A DNA stretch of 64,000 bases. Source: Cystobacter ferrugineus. Lineage in GTDB: Bacteria; Myxococcota; Myxococcia; Myxococcales; Myxococcaceae. The stretch's first letter is position 1; each line of letters starts with the position of its first letter. Shown here piece after piece: positions 16,233-24,115 of the stretch. The position numbers were made by a program, and so were the translations under genes. The stretch is taken from assembly GCF_001887355.1 (NCBI RefSeq), contig NZ_MPIN01000004.1, positions 124,001 through 188,000 on the forward strand, given 5' to 3'. The notes under the pieces are model-generated. The model saw only the letters and a program-made list of their open reading frames with translations. It made no database searches and was not told the origin of the DNA.

Positions 16233-17321
16233 GTGGAATTCAATCTCGCGGAAGAGGTCAGACGGCAGCTCGAGGAGGCCCTGCGCAAGCGGGGCCGTGT
16301 CAACATCGTCATCGCGGGCCGCAGCGGCGTGGGCAAGAGCACCCTCATCAACGCCGTCTTCCAGGGCAACCTCGCGGAGACGGGCCAGGGGCGCCCCGTG
16401 ACCCAGAGCGCGCGCGAGTACACGAAGGAGGGCATTCCCGTCGCCCTGCTCGACACGCGCGGGCTGGAGATGGAGCGCTACCGGGAGACCGTCGAGCAAC
16501 TGGAGCGCGAAGTGCAATCCCGCGCCCAGGATCCGGACGCGAGGAACCACCTGCACATCGCCTGGGTGTGCGTCTCCGAGGACTCGCGCCGCGTGGAGCC
16601 CGGCGAGTCCGCCATGGCCGCGATGCTCGCCCGGCACATGCCCGTCGTGGCCATCATCACCAAGGCGCGCGCGGACGGGGGCTTCCGCGACGAGGTGCAG
16701 AAGCTGCTGCCCATGGCGCGCAACGTCGTGCGCGTGCGCGCCCTGCGTGAGCAGGACGACGAGGGGCATGTGCTCGAGCCCCGCGGCCTGGTGGAGCTGA
16801 TCGACCTCACCATGCAGCTCGTCCCCGAGGGCCAGCGCGATGCATTAGCCGCCGCGCAGAAGGTCAGCGTGGCGCAGAAGAAGGCGCGCGCCCGCCTCAT
16901 CGTCGCGGGAGCCGCCACCACGGCCGCGCTCACGGGGGCCTCGCCCATCCCCTTCTCCGACGCGCTCGTGCTCGTGCCCATCCAGATCGGCATGCTCGCC
17001 AGTGTCAGCGCCACCTTCGGCCTGTCTCCCAGCCAGCTCTTCCTGACGACGCTCATCAGCGCGGCGGGCGGCGGCTTCATGGCCACCGTGTCCGGCCAGT
17101 CCATCGTCTCGGGCCTGCTCAAGTTCGTGCCCGGCGCGGGCACCCTCGCCGGGGCCCTCATCTCCGGCACCACCGCGGCCTCCATCACCACCATCTTCGG
17201 CGAGGCCTACGTGTCCGTGCTCACCCGCCTGTTCGAGCGCGACCAGGAGCGCACGCCCTCGGAGCAGGAGATCGCCGAGGCCTTCCGCGAGGAGCTGACC
17301 CGGCCCCGCTCCACGCACTGA
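16233..17321 (+). CDS. Era/dynamin-like GTPase with C-terminal DUF697-like hydrophobic domain
   Basis: 362 residues from a GTG start. G1 is GRSGVGKST (29-37), switch II is DTRG (74-77), and the base-recognition motif is IITKARAD (TKxxxD rather than NKxD). The C-terminal part (about 220-345) has two or three hydrophobic stretches (IVAGAATTAALTGASPIPFS, GFMATVSGQSIVSGLLKFVP, TLAGALISGTTAASITTI), as in DUF697/YcjF-type GTPases that associate with membranes. Role unknown; the family includes stress and envelope GTPases. Its close position behind the signal-less peptidoglycan hydrolase gene suggests a joint function such as control, export or protection, but this is inference. Confidence 0.8.
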   Translation: MEFNLAEEVRRQLEEALRKRGRVNIVIAGRSGVGKSTLINAVFQGNLAETGQGRPVTQSAREYTKEGIPVALLDTRGLEMERYRETVEQLEREVQSRAQDPDARNHLHIAWVCVSEDSRRVEPGESAMAAMLARHMPVVAIITKARADGGFRDEVQKLLPMARNVVRVRALREQDDEGHVLEPRGLVELIDLTMQLVPEGQRDALAAAQKVSVAQKKARARLIVAGAATTAALTGASPIPFSDALVLVPIQIGMLASVSATFGLSPSQLFLTTLISAAGGGFMATVSGQSIVSGLLKFVPGAGTLAGALISGTTAASITTIFGEAYVSVLTRLFERDQERTPSEQEIAEAFREELTRPRSTH

Positions 17322-17333
17322 GGCCGGAACACC

Positions 17334-17379
17334 GGACCCGGGAAGCAGGCGGGCCGAGGGGCCTGCCCTTCCCGGGTCC
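17334..17379. terminator. strong hairpin between convergent GTPase and GH2 genes
   Basis: Arms GGACCCGGGAAG (17334-17345) and CTTCCCGGGTCC (17368-17379) are perfectly complementary. An inner GCAGGC/GCCTGC stem extends the hairpin. Position between two converging genes supports a bidirectional terminator. Confidence 0.7.
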
Positions 17380-17400
17380 ACGGACCGGACGTCTCTCGGC

Positions 17401-20169
17401 TCAGGGAGCCCAGGGCGCCACGACGTTCCAGGTCGCGTCCGCGTTGAAGCCACCGGCCGAGTCCCAGCCCGTCCCAGCCCCCGAGGCGATCCACGCCTCG
17501 GCGGAGTAGTGGCGCAGGTAGCGTCCGGGGAAGTTGTAGGACTCGAACGAGACACCAGAGCCCGACAGGCCCGGCCGGGCACAGAAGGTGGCATCCTGCT
17601 TGAAGAGCGCCGTGCCATCGGAGGCGTCCCTGCGGATGCGGCTGTTGGAGTGGCGCAGGTAGCTGCCGGGGTAGTTGCGCGACTCGAAGGAGTAGCAGCT
17701 CGACTCGGCCAGGCCGGGCACGAGCTTGAAGGTCGCGTCCTGCTTGAGCGTGGTGTTGCTGTTGCCCTCCACCACCTCGGTGCGGCCCAGGCTGTCCTGG
17801 TGGCGCAGGTAGCGGTTGGTGTAGCCGGGCGTCACCACCTGGATGGACTGGAAGGCGCCCATGGACACGTTCGCCTCGCTCTGCCACCACGGAGACGCGA
17901 TGCCCCACGACGCGTCCTGACGGAAGCCCGTGGTGTTCTCGAGGGCGTCCACCCACACCTCGCCGTTGCGGTGGCGCATGTAGGAGCCGGGCTTGTTCTT
18001 GGACTCGAGCGACACGGCCGTCGAGCCGTCGAGCGCCGCGCGGGCGCAGAAGGTGGCGTCCTGGTCGAAGAGCGCCGTGCCGTCCCGCGTGTCCCGGCGG
18101 ATGCGGCTGTTGAAGTGGCGCAGATAGCTGCCCGGGAAGTTGCGCGGCTCGAAGGAGTAGCAGGAGGCGTCCGCCAGACCGGGAACGATCCTGTACGTCG
18201 CGTCCTGCTTGAGCGTGCCGGTGCCAGCGCTGTCCACCACCTCGGTGAAGCCCAGGCTGTCCTGGTGGCGCAGGTAGCGGTTGGTGTAGCCGGGCGTCAT
18301 CACCTGCAGGGAGCGGTGCTGCCCCGAGCCCAGCAGGCCCTGGCTGTTGAGCTGGCGCGAGGCGGTGAGCAGGTTCTGGTGCGCCGCGCGCACCTGGGCG
18401 GCATCCACCTTGAGGACGGCGCGGTCATAGGTATACAGGCCGTTGACCTCCCCCTCCACGTCGGTGATCTCCGTGTAGACGGATGCGTTCAGACCCGGCC
18501 GGTACATCAGGCTCCGCAGCCCCTGGACGAGGCCCAGGTAGCGGCTGGTGAGCGTCGCGCTGTCGGGAACCAGCTCGTAGTAGAAGAACTGGCCGGTGGG
18601 GCTCCACACGTGGCCGTCGTACTTCAGGCCCAGGCCGCCGAACTCGCCCAGCACCGCGGCGCGCGTGGACGACGCGGGCGGAGAACCCGGGCCCACGTAG
18701 ACGTGCCAGTCCGCCAGGTCCCCGTTGCCACCATCCACGGCGCCGCAGCAGTTGATGCCACTCATGTTGTCCACCAGGCGGCTCGGGTCCCAGCTCTTCG
18801 CCAGGGCCGCCAGCCGGTTCTGGTCATACTGGCCCCAGCCCTCGTTCTGGATCACCCAGGTGATGACGGAGGGCGAGCCGCGGTGCTCATCGATCATCTC
18901 GCGCATCTCCAGCTCGAACTGGGTGCGCGCGGCGGCCGTGGGCGTCTTGCCCGAATCCATGCAGGGCATGTCCTGCCACACGAGGATGCCCAGCTTGTCC
19001 GCCCAGTAGAACCAGCGCTGGGGCTCGACCTTGATGTGCTTGCGGATGAGGTTGAAGCCCAATTCCTTGTGCTTCTCGATGTCGAACTTGAGCGCCGCGT
19101 CCGTGGGCGCGGTGTAGACGCCATCCGGCCAGTACCCCTGGTCCAGCGTGCCCAACTGGAAGACGAACTGGCCATTGAGCACCGGCCGCAGCACGCCGCC
19201 CACGAGCTTGAGGGCAATGGAGCGCATGCCGAAGTAGCTCGACACCTGGTCCACCGTGGTGGAGCCGCTCTTGAGCGACACGCGCAGGTCGTAGAGGAAG
19301 GGGCTCTCGGGAGACCACAGCTTGGGCGAGGGCACGGGGATGCGGAGCTCCGAGCCCACGGCACCAGTGACGCTGCTCACCTGCGTGGCGCCATCGAAGG
19401 CCACGGCCTCGACGGTCTGGCCGGCGATCCCAGCGCCCTGCACCGTGAGGCGAAGGGCGGCGCCGGCCACGTCCGGCGTCATGTCCAGCCGGGTGATGCG
19501 CGCGGAGGGCGTGGGCTCCAGCCACACCGTCTGCCAGATGCCCGAGGCGGCCGTGTACTCGATGCCCTGCGGATTGTTGGTCTGCTTGCCCACCGGCTGC
19601 CCGCCCGCGTCGGTGGGATCATAGACACCGACGAGGATCTCGTTGGTGCCGCCGTTGAGGAAGTGGGTGATGTCGAAGCTGAAGGCGTCGAAGCCACCCT
19701 GGTGGGTGCCGACGAGCTGCCGGTTGACGTAGACGGCGGCCTCCCAGTCCACGGCGCCGAAGTTGAGCTGGACGCGGCGGCCGCTCCAGGCGGCGGGCAC
19801 GGTGAAGGTGCGGCGGTACCACATGCGGTCCTGGTGCCGCTTGATGCCGGAGAGCGCGGACTCGATGGGAAAGGGGACGAGGACGCTCTCGGCGAGGTTC
19901 TGGCCGAACGGAGGCGTCTGGCCAGCGGTGGCGTTGCCAAACTGCCACTCCCCATTGAGGTTGAGCCAGTCGGCGCGGACCATCTGCGGCCGGGGGTATT
20001 CCGGCAAGGCATTGGAGGGGGACACCTGCGCGGTCCACTGCGTGGCCAGGGGAGGCGCCTTGGGCGCCCAGGCGGCCTGAGCGCCATGCAGCGGGAACAG
20101 GCCACACAACAGGGGCAGCAGCCGCAGGGCGGCGCTACCCACACGCGACAGTCCAGGGGATCGGCTCAT
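17401..20169 (-). CDS. secreted GH2-family glycosidase with C-terminal CBM42 (AbfB) domains
   Basis: 922 residues from the ATG at 20169, preceded by GGAGGAAACC. A signal peptide ends at HGAQA. It has the GH2 sugar-binding jelly roll (WLNLNGEWQFGN, MWYRRTFTVP), an immunoglobulin-like middle and a TIM barrel with VITWVIQNEGWGQYD (acid/base Glu443) and TEITDVEGEVNGLYTYDR, where the nucleophile Glu lies. The last roughly 290 residues hold two AbfB/CBM42 domains made of repeats with PGYTNRYLRHQDSLG, PGSYLRH and TFCARPGL. CBM42 binds arabinofuranose side chains. The likely role is removal of beta-galactosyl, glucuronyl or related residues from arabinose-decorated plant polysaccharide; the precise bond is open. 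Confidence 0.9.
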   Translation of the reverse strand: MSRSPGLSRVGSAALRLLPLLCGLFPLHGAQAAWAPKAPPLATQWTAQVSPSNALPEYPRPQMVRADWLNLNGEWQFGNATAGQTPPFGQNLAESVLVPFPIESALSGIKRHQDRMWYRRTFTVPAAWSGRRVQLNFGAVDWEAAVYVNRQLVGTHQGGFDAFSFDITHFLNGGTNEILVGVYDPTDAGGQPVGKQTNNPQGIEYTAASGIWQTVWLEPTPSARITRLDMTPDVAGAALRLTVQGAGIAGQTVEAVAFDGATQVSSVTGAVGSELRIPVPSPKLWSPESPFLYDLRVSLKSGSTTVDQVSSYFGMRSIALKLVGGVLRPVLNGQFVFQLGTLDQGYWPDGVYTAPTDAALKFDIEKHKELGFNLIRKHIKVEPQRWFYWADKLGILVWQDMPCMDSGKTPTAAARTQFELEMREMIDEHRGSPSVITWVIQNEGWGQYDQNRLAALAKSWDPSRLVDNMSGINCCGAVDGGNGDLADWHVYVGPGSPPASSTRAAVLGEFGGLGLKYDGHVWSPTGQFFYYELVPDSATLTSRYLGLVQGLRSLMYRPGLNASVYTEITDVEGEVNGLYTYDRAVLKVDAAQVRAAHQNLLTASRQLNSQGLLGSGQHRSLQVMTPGYTNRYLRHQDSLGFTEVVDSAGTGTLKQDATYRIVPGLADASCYSFEPRNFPGSYLRHFNSRIRRDTRDGTALFDQDATFCARAALDGSTAVSLESKNKPGSYMRHRNGEVWVDALENTTGFRQDASWGIASPWWQSEANVSMGAFQSIQVVTPGYTNRYLRHQDSLGRTEVVEGNSNTTLKQDATFKLVPGLAESSCYSFESRNYPGSYLRHSNSRIRRDASDGTALFKQDATFCARPGLSGSGVSFESYNFPGRYLRHYSAEAWIASGAGTGWDSAGGFNADATWNVVAPWAP

Positions 20170-20322
20170 GGTTTCCTCCACGGAACCGGCCTGGGGGGTA
20201 GTCGGCACGGGTCCGCTTCACGCTCCGTCTACCCGAACTTTCCTTGAATTAACAGGAAGACGACTACTTCTCATTATCCGACAGAATAGGGGTAGGCTGG
20301 GACGAGGCTCGAGGGGGGCATC

Positions 20323-20359
20323 AAAAAAGCGCCACGCGGAAGGCACGGTGTCCTTCCGC
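20323..20359 (-). terminator. rho-independent terminator of the histidine kinase gene
   Basis: On the minus strand GCGGAAGG pairs with CCTTCCGC (20336-20343 and 20352-20359) and is followed after 7 nt by six T residues (20323-20328). It starts about 10 bp beyond the kinase stop codon. Confidence 0.7.
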
Positions 20360-20369
20360 CGCCCCCACC

Positions 20370-22616
20370 TCAGGCGGACAGCGCGACGGGGACGTAGGGA
20401 AGCTCCAGGGCGAAGGTGGCGCCATGACCGGGCCCATCGCTGTGCACGGACAGGGAACCATCCATCTCCTGCGCCGCGATGGCACTGGAGTGCAGACCGA
20501 AGCCGTGTCCCTCATCCCGCGTGGTGAAGCCGTACTGGAAGATGCGCGTGAGCATCTCCGGCGCGATCCCCATGCCGTTGTCGTGGATGGAGATGCGGAC
20601 CCGAGCGGCCACCTGCTCCAGCTTCACCGTCAGCAGCCGCTCCTCCGGTGCCACCGAGTCCATGGCGTACTTGGCATTGCTGATCAGGTTCACCAGGATC
20701 ATCAGCGTCTTGTGCTTGTCGGTCATCACCAGGGGAATGGAAGCGATGTCGCGCTGCACCTTCACCTGGTGACGTACCAGCCCCGCGAAGTTGATGCGCA
20801 ACGCATCCTCCAGCAGCGCCGGCAGTGACACCTGCTCGTGCACCCGGGGAATCCGGGCGTAGTTCTGTTGCACCTTGACGATGTCACCGATGTGCTCGGT
20901 ATAGCGGCCCACGTCATCCAACAACGAGACGATCTCCTGGCGATCCTCGACCAGGCTCTGCCCCAGCTTGTCCAGGAAGGGCATGAGGTGACGTCCGCGC
21001 ACGTCCTGGGAGAGGAAGGTGGACAGGTCCTCCTGGTGCTCCTGGATGAGCTGGGCCACCCGCCCCACGTGCTCCAATCGCATTCCACTCACCCGCTCCT
21101 TGGCCATCTGGGACGAGGTGTAGACGCTGTTGAGCACGTTGCCCACGTTGTGCAGCACGTTGGTGGCGATCTCCGCCATGCCCGCGCGCCGGGCCGTCTG
21201 CACCAGTTGCAGGTGCACGTCCTTGAGCTCGCGGGTGCGCTCCTCCACGCGCAGCTCCAGCCCCTCGTTGGCCTGGCGCAGGGCCACCTCACGCCGCTTC
21301 ACCTCGTCGGCCATGAGCCGGAAGGCCTGGGCCAGTTGCCCCAGCTCGTCACGGCGCGCGGTGTCCAGCGCCACCTCGAAGTCACCGGCCGCGACCTTGT
21401 CCGTGGCCTGGATGAAGTCATGCAGGGGCCGGGTAATCTGCTGCCGGAGCACCTGGTACATGATGATCAGTTCCAGCAGCAGCGACAGGATTCCCAGCAA
21501 CAGCACGTAGCGCGCCGCGAGCAGGGCGGGCTGGGACACCACGCGGCCGGGCAACACCGTGGCGAGATACCAGCCGGGGCCACGCAGTTGGGTGACGGCG
21601 ACATACTCGCCGTACTCCGGCAGCTCCAGGAGGGTCTCACCGGGCTGACGGCCCTTCACCTGCTCGAAGATGGCGCGCAGGTGGGCTGCTTTCCCCACGG
21701 AGCCGAGCAGTCTGGCGGCGACCTCGGGCTGCCCGGTGTTGCTCAGGATGTTGTAGGCGCTGGGGGTGTCCTCCAGCTTCAGCTCGGGATGGGCGATGAG
21801 CTGCCCATCGTCGCGGAAGAGCAGGTTGTAGGCACCCGGCAGGTGGTCATTGATGGTGCGAGTCATCAACTCGTCGAGCAGGACATCGTGGCCGACGGAG
21901 GCGATATGGCGGCCGTCCAGGTCCACTGGCGTGGTGACCGAGGTCACCCACATATTGGCGACGACCTCCTTGAAGATGCCGGTCCAGGCGGTGCGCCGCT
22001 GGGGGTTGTTCTCGGGCAGAGAGAGGGGGAAGTCCTCGTAGGAAGCGACCGAGAAATCAGCCGGGAGGTCCTGGGTCCAGGTGGGCAGCTTCGGCCAGAA
22101 GCCCGCGATCGCGCCCTCCGGAAAGGTCACGTAGGTCGTCGAGAAGCGGACGTGGTACGCGGGGGCGTACCAGGAGAGCACGTCGTACACGGCCATGAAC
22201 CGGGTACGAAACCCGGTGTCGAGCACCACGTGTGGGGGAATGAAGCCCTGCACCATCCTCGTCCCATCGGTGATTTCAGGCCGGCTGCGGACCGTGCCAT
22301 CGGGCAGCCGCACGAAGAGCTCGTCGAAGCGGGCCTTCACCTCCTCGTCCTGTTGCTGGAGTTCCCGGATTCTCTCCGTCACGCGCTTCTTGAAGAGGGC
22401 GTGGTTGTCCTCCGCCAGGAGGAAGATGGTCTGCTCGCGCTCGCCGCGCTCCGAGACCTGCTGCTGCAACTGCTCGAGGGCCTCGGTGCGCAGGGCATGG
22501 CGCATGTGGAGGTAACTGAAGAGCGTGGAGAGGGCGATGATGACCCCGATGCGCGCGCCCATCTTGAGGAGCGTCGAGCGGGCCAGGGGGGCGCTGAGAC
22601 TGGAGGATGGCTGCAT
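20370..22616 (-). CDS. Cache-HAMP sensor histidine kinase
   Basis: 748 residues. A transmembrane helix at about 20-40 and a second near 385-405 enclose a large periplasmic Cache-like sensor (ANMWVTSVTTPVDLDGRHIA, GPGWYLATVLPG). A HAMP domain (QITRPLHDFIQATDKVAAGD) and a coiled coil (EGLELRVEERTRELKDV) follow. The H-box is the HNVGN type (LHNVGNVLNS, His489). The ATPase domain has NLISNAKYAMD, DNGMGI and FTTRDEGHGFGLH. Kinases with HNVGN boxes are common in myxobacteria and usually lack a neighbouring response regulator; none is seen here. It is divergent from the exopolysaccharide operon. Ligand unknown; dCache domains commonly sense small organic molecules. Confidence 0.9.
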   Translation of the reverse strand: MQPSSSLSAPLARSTLLKMGARIGVIIALSTLFSYLHMRHALRTEALEQLQQQVSERGEREQTIFLLAEDNHALFKKRVTERIRELQQQDEEVKARFDELFVRLPDGTVRSRPEITDGTRMVQGFIPPHVVLDTGFRTRFMAVYDVLSWYAPAYHVRFSTTYVTFPEGAIAGFWPKLPTWTQDLPADFSVASYEDFPLSLPENNPQRRTAWTGIFKEVVANMWVTSVTTPVDLDGRHIASVGHDVLLDELMTRTINDHLPGAYNLLFRDDGQLIAHPELKLEDTPSAYNILSNTGQPEVAARLLGSVGKAAHLRAIFEQVKGRQPGETLLELPEYGEYVAVTQLRGPGWYLATVLPGRVVSQPALLAARYVLLLGILSLLLELIIMYQVLRQQITRPLHDFIQATDKVAAGDFEVALDTARRDELGQLAQAFRLMADEVKRREVALRQANEGLELRVEERTRELKDVHLQLVQTARRAGMAEIATNVLHNVGNVLNSVYTSSQMAKERVSGMRLEHVGRVAQLIQEHQEDLSTFLSQDVRGRHLMPFLDKLGQSLVEDRQEIVSLLDDVGRYTEHIGDIVKVQQNYARIPRVHEQVSLPALLEDALRINFAGLVRHQVKVQRDIASIPLVMTDKHKTLMILVNLISNAKYAMDSVAPEERLLTVKLEQVAARVRISIHDNGMGIAPEMLTRIFQYGFTTRDEGHGFGLHSSAIAAQEMDGSLSVHSDGPGHGATFALELPYVPVALSA

Positions 22617-22993
22617 GATTGCAAGGTAGCTAGCCGACTACCGGGTGAATGGTGGCCAGTCGGGGGTGACACGGTTCGGCTGACGAATATTCCGCCCCAC
22701 GATTTGCAAGCGATTGCCCGCTCGGTTCCATGAACCCCGAGGCCTGTCACCGCGCCCAGGGCCTCCCGCGCCCCCGGACGGGGATGTGAATCGCCCTGGA
22801 GGGCAGGTGTTCTGTTGTCTGACTTCGGCGTCCTATTGCCTTCCGGACAGCACGGAGACGCATGGGATTGCGGGTGTTCCCCCGGATCAGGACAATCGGG
22901 CGGTCTCGAGGCAAGCACTCCCTCCCCCTCGACGGACGTGTTCAACCGGCTCGTCGAGGTCGGGGGGCCTCGGCGAGCCCTCGGAGATGGTCG
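22617..22993. other. divergent intergenic region between histidine kinase and exopolysaccharide operon
   Basis: 377 bp without a credible gene. It must contain the promoters for the kinase (minus) and the wza-led operon (plus). I could not identify a convincing sigma54 (-24/-12) or sigma70 promoter by eye. The wza start is preceded by GGAGATGG. Confidence 0.5.
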
Positions 22994-24115
22994 ATGAGGC
23001 GCGTCCTCTTGCTGGTCTGGGTATTGTGCACGAGCGCGTGCGCATGGGGCCCGGGCATGTACATGGACGAGGGCGCCCTCCGGAAGCGATACGCCGAGAA
23101 CACAGACGCGGGCACCGGTGACGAGTTCAAGGTCGTCCCCATCGACGTGGGCCTGCTGAAGGAGCAGCAGAAGGCCCGTCTGGGGACGCGGCCCCCGCCC
23201 CTCCAGGATCCACTGGCGGAGCTCGCGGCGAACTACAACTACCGGGTGACCGCCCATGACGTGCTGAGCGTCATCGTCTGGGACCACCCCGAGCTCACCA
23301 TCCCAGCGGGCGAGTTCCGCTCCGCCGAGGCCACCGGCCACCCGGTGTCGACCGATGGGACGATGTTCTTCCCCTACGCGGGGATCCTCCAGGTCGCCGG
23401 CAAGACGCTGCCCGAGATCCGGGAGCTGCTGACGCAGCGGTTGACCCACGTCATCGAGAAGCCCCAGCTCGACGTACGCGTGGTGGGCTTCCGGGGGCAG
23501 AAGGTCCAGGTCACCGGGGAGGTGCTCGCCCCCAGCAGTCTCCCCATCACGGACGTGCCCATGCGGGTGCAGGACGCCATCAGCCAGGCGCGAGGGCCCA
23601 CCCCCGAGGCCGATCTGCGCGGCGTCACACTCACCCGGGACGGAAAGACGTCCACCCTGGATCTCCAGGCGCTCTACGAGCAGGGGGACATCAGCCAGAA
23701 CTGGCTCCTGCGGGACGGAGACATCCTTCATGTCCCCGACCGGAGCCGCAACAAGGTCTTCGTCCTCGGCGAGGTCCGCAAACCTTCGTCTCGCATCATG
23801 GTGAAGGGCCGGATGACACTCGCGGAGGCGATCGGCGACACCGAGGGGTTCGATCCAATCAGTTCCAACCCGGCGAAGGTCTATGTCATCCGCGGCAGCT
23901 TCGACCAGCCCACCATCTACAAGCTCGATGCCCGGTCACCGGACGCGCTCCTGCTCGCCACGCAATTCCAACTCCAACCACACGACGTTGTCTTCGTCTC
24001 GGCGCACAACTTGACGCGCTGGAATCGCATCATCACTCAAATCCAGCCAACAGTTCAGATGCTCTGGCAGGCAGTAGATATCGGCGACAGGTCCGTCGTA
24101 TTCCCACCACCATGA
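22994..24115 (+). CDS. wza: outer-membrane polysaccharide export protein (OPX/Wza-like lipoprotein)
   Basis: 373 residues from the ATG at 22994; upstream in-frame ATGs add an Arg-rich non-conserved segment. The lipobox is VLCTSAC. The polysaccharide-export (PES) domain is seen as YRVTAHDVLSVIVWDHPELT and SVDGTMFFPY-like text (VSTDGTMFFPYAGILQVAGK), followed by two SLBB domains (VTGEVLAPSSLPITD; VFVLGEVRKPSSRIMV). Wza homologues form the octameric channel through which Wzx/Wzy-made polysaccharide leaves the cell. The stop codon overlaps the start of wzc (ATGA), and the gene leads the exopolysaccharide operon. Confidence 0.93.
   Translation: MRRVLLLVWVLCTSACAWGPGMYMDEGALRKRYAENTDAGTGDEFKVVPIDVGLLKEQQKARLGTRPPPLQDPLAELAANYNYRVTAHDVLSVIVWDHPELTIPAGEFRSAEATGHPVSTDGTMFFPYAGILQVAGKTLPEIRELLTQRLTHVIEKPQLDVRVVGFRGQKVQVTGEVLAPSSLPITDVPMRVQDAISQARGPTPEADLRGVTLTRDGKTSTLDLQALYEQGDISQNWLLRDGDILHVPDRSRNKVFVLGEVRKPSSRIMVKGRMTLAEAIGDTEGFDPISSNPAKVYVIRGSFDQPTIYKLDARSPDALLLATQFQLQPHDVVFVSAHNLTRWNRIITQIQPTVQMLWQAVDIGDRSVVFPPP

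Noticed and set aside
22617-22993. A sigma54 promoter for the exopolysaccharide operon
   Set aside because: I looked for TGGCAC-N5-TTGC on both strands and found only partial matches; none is good enough to report as a site.
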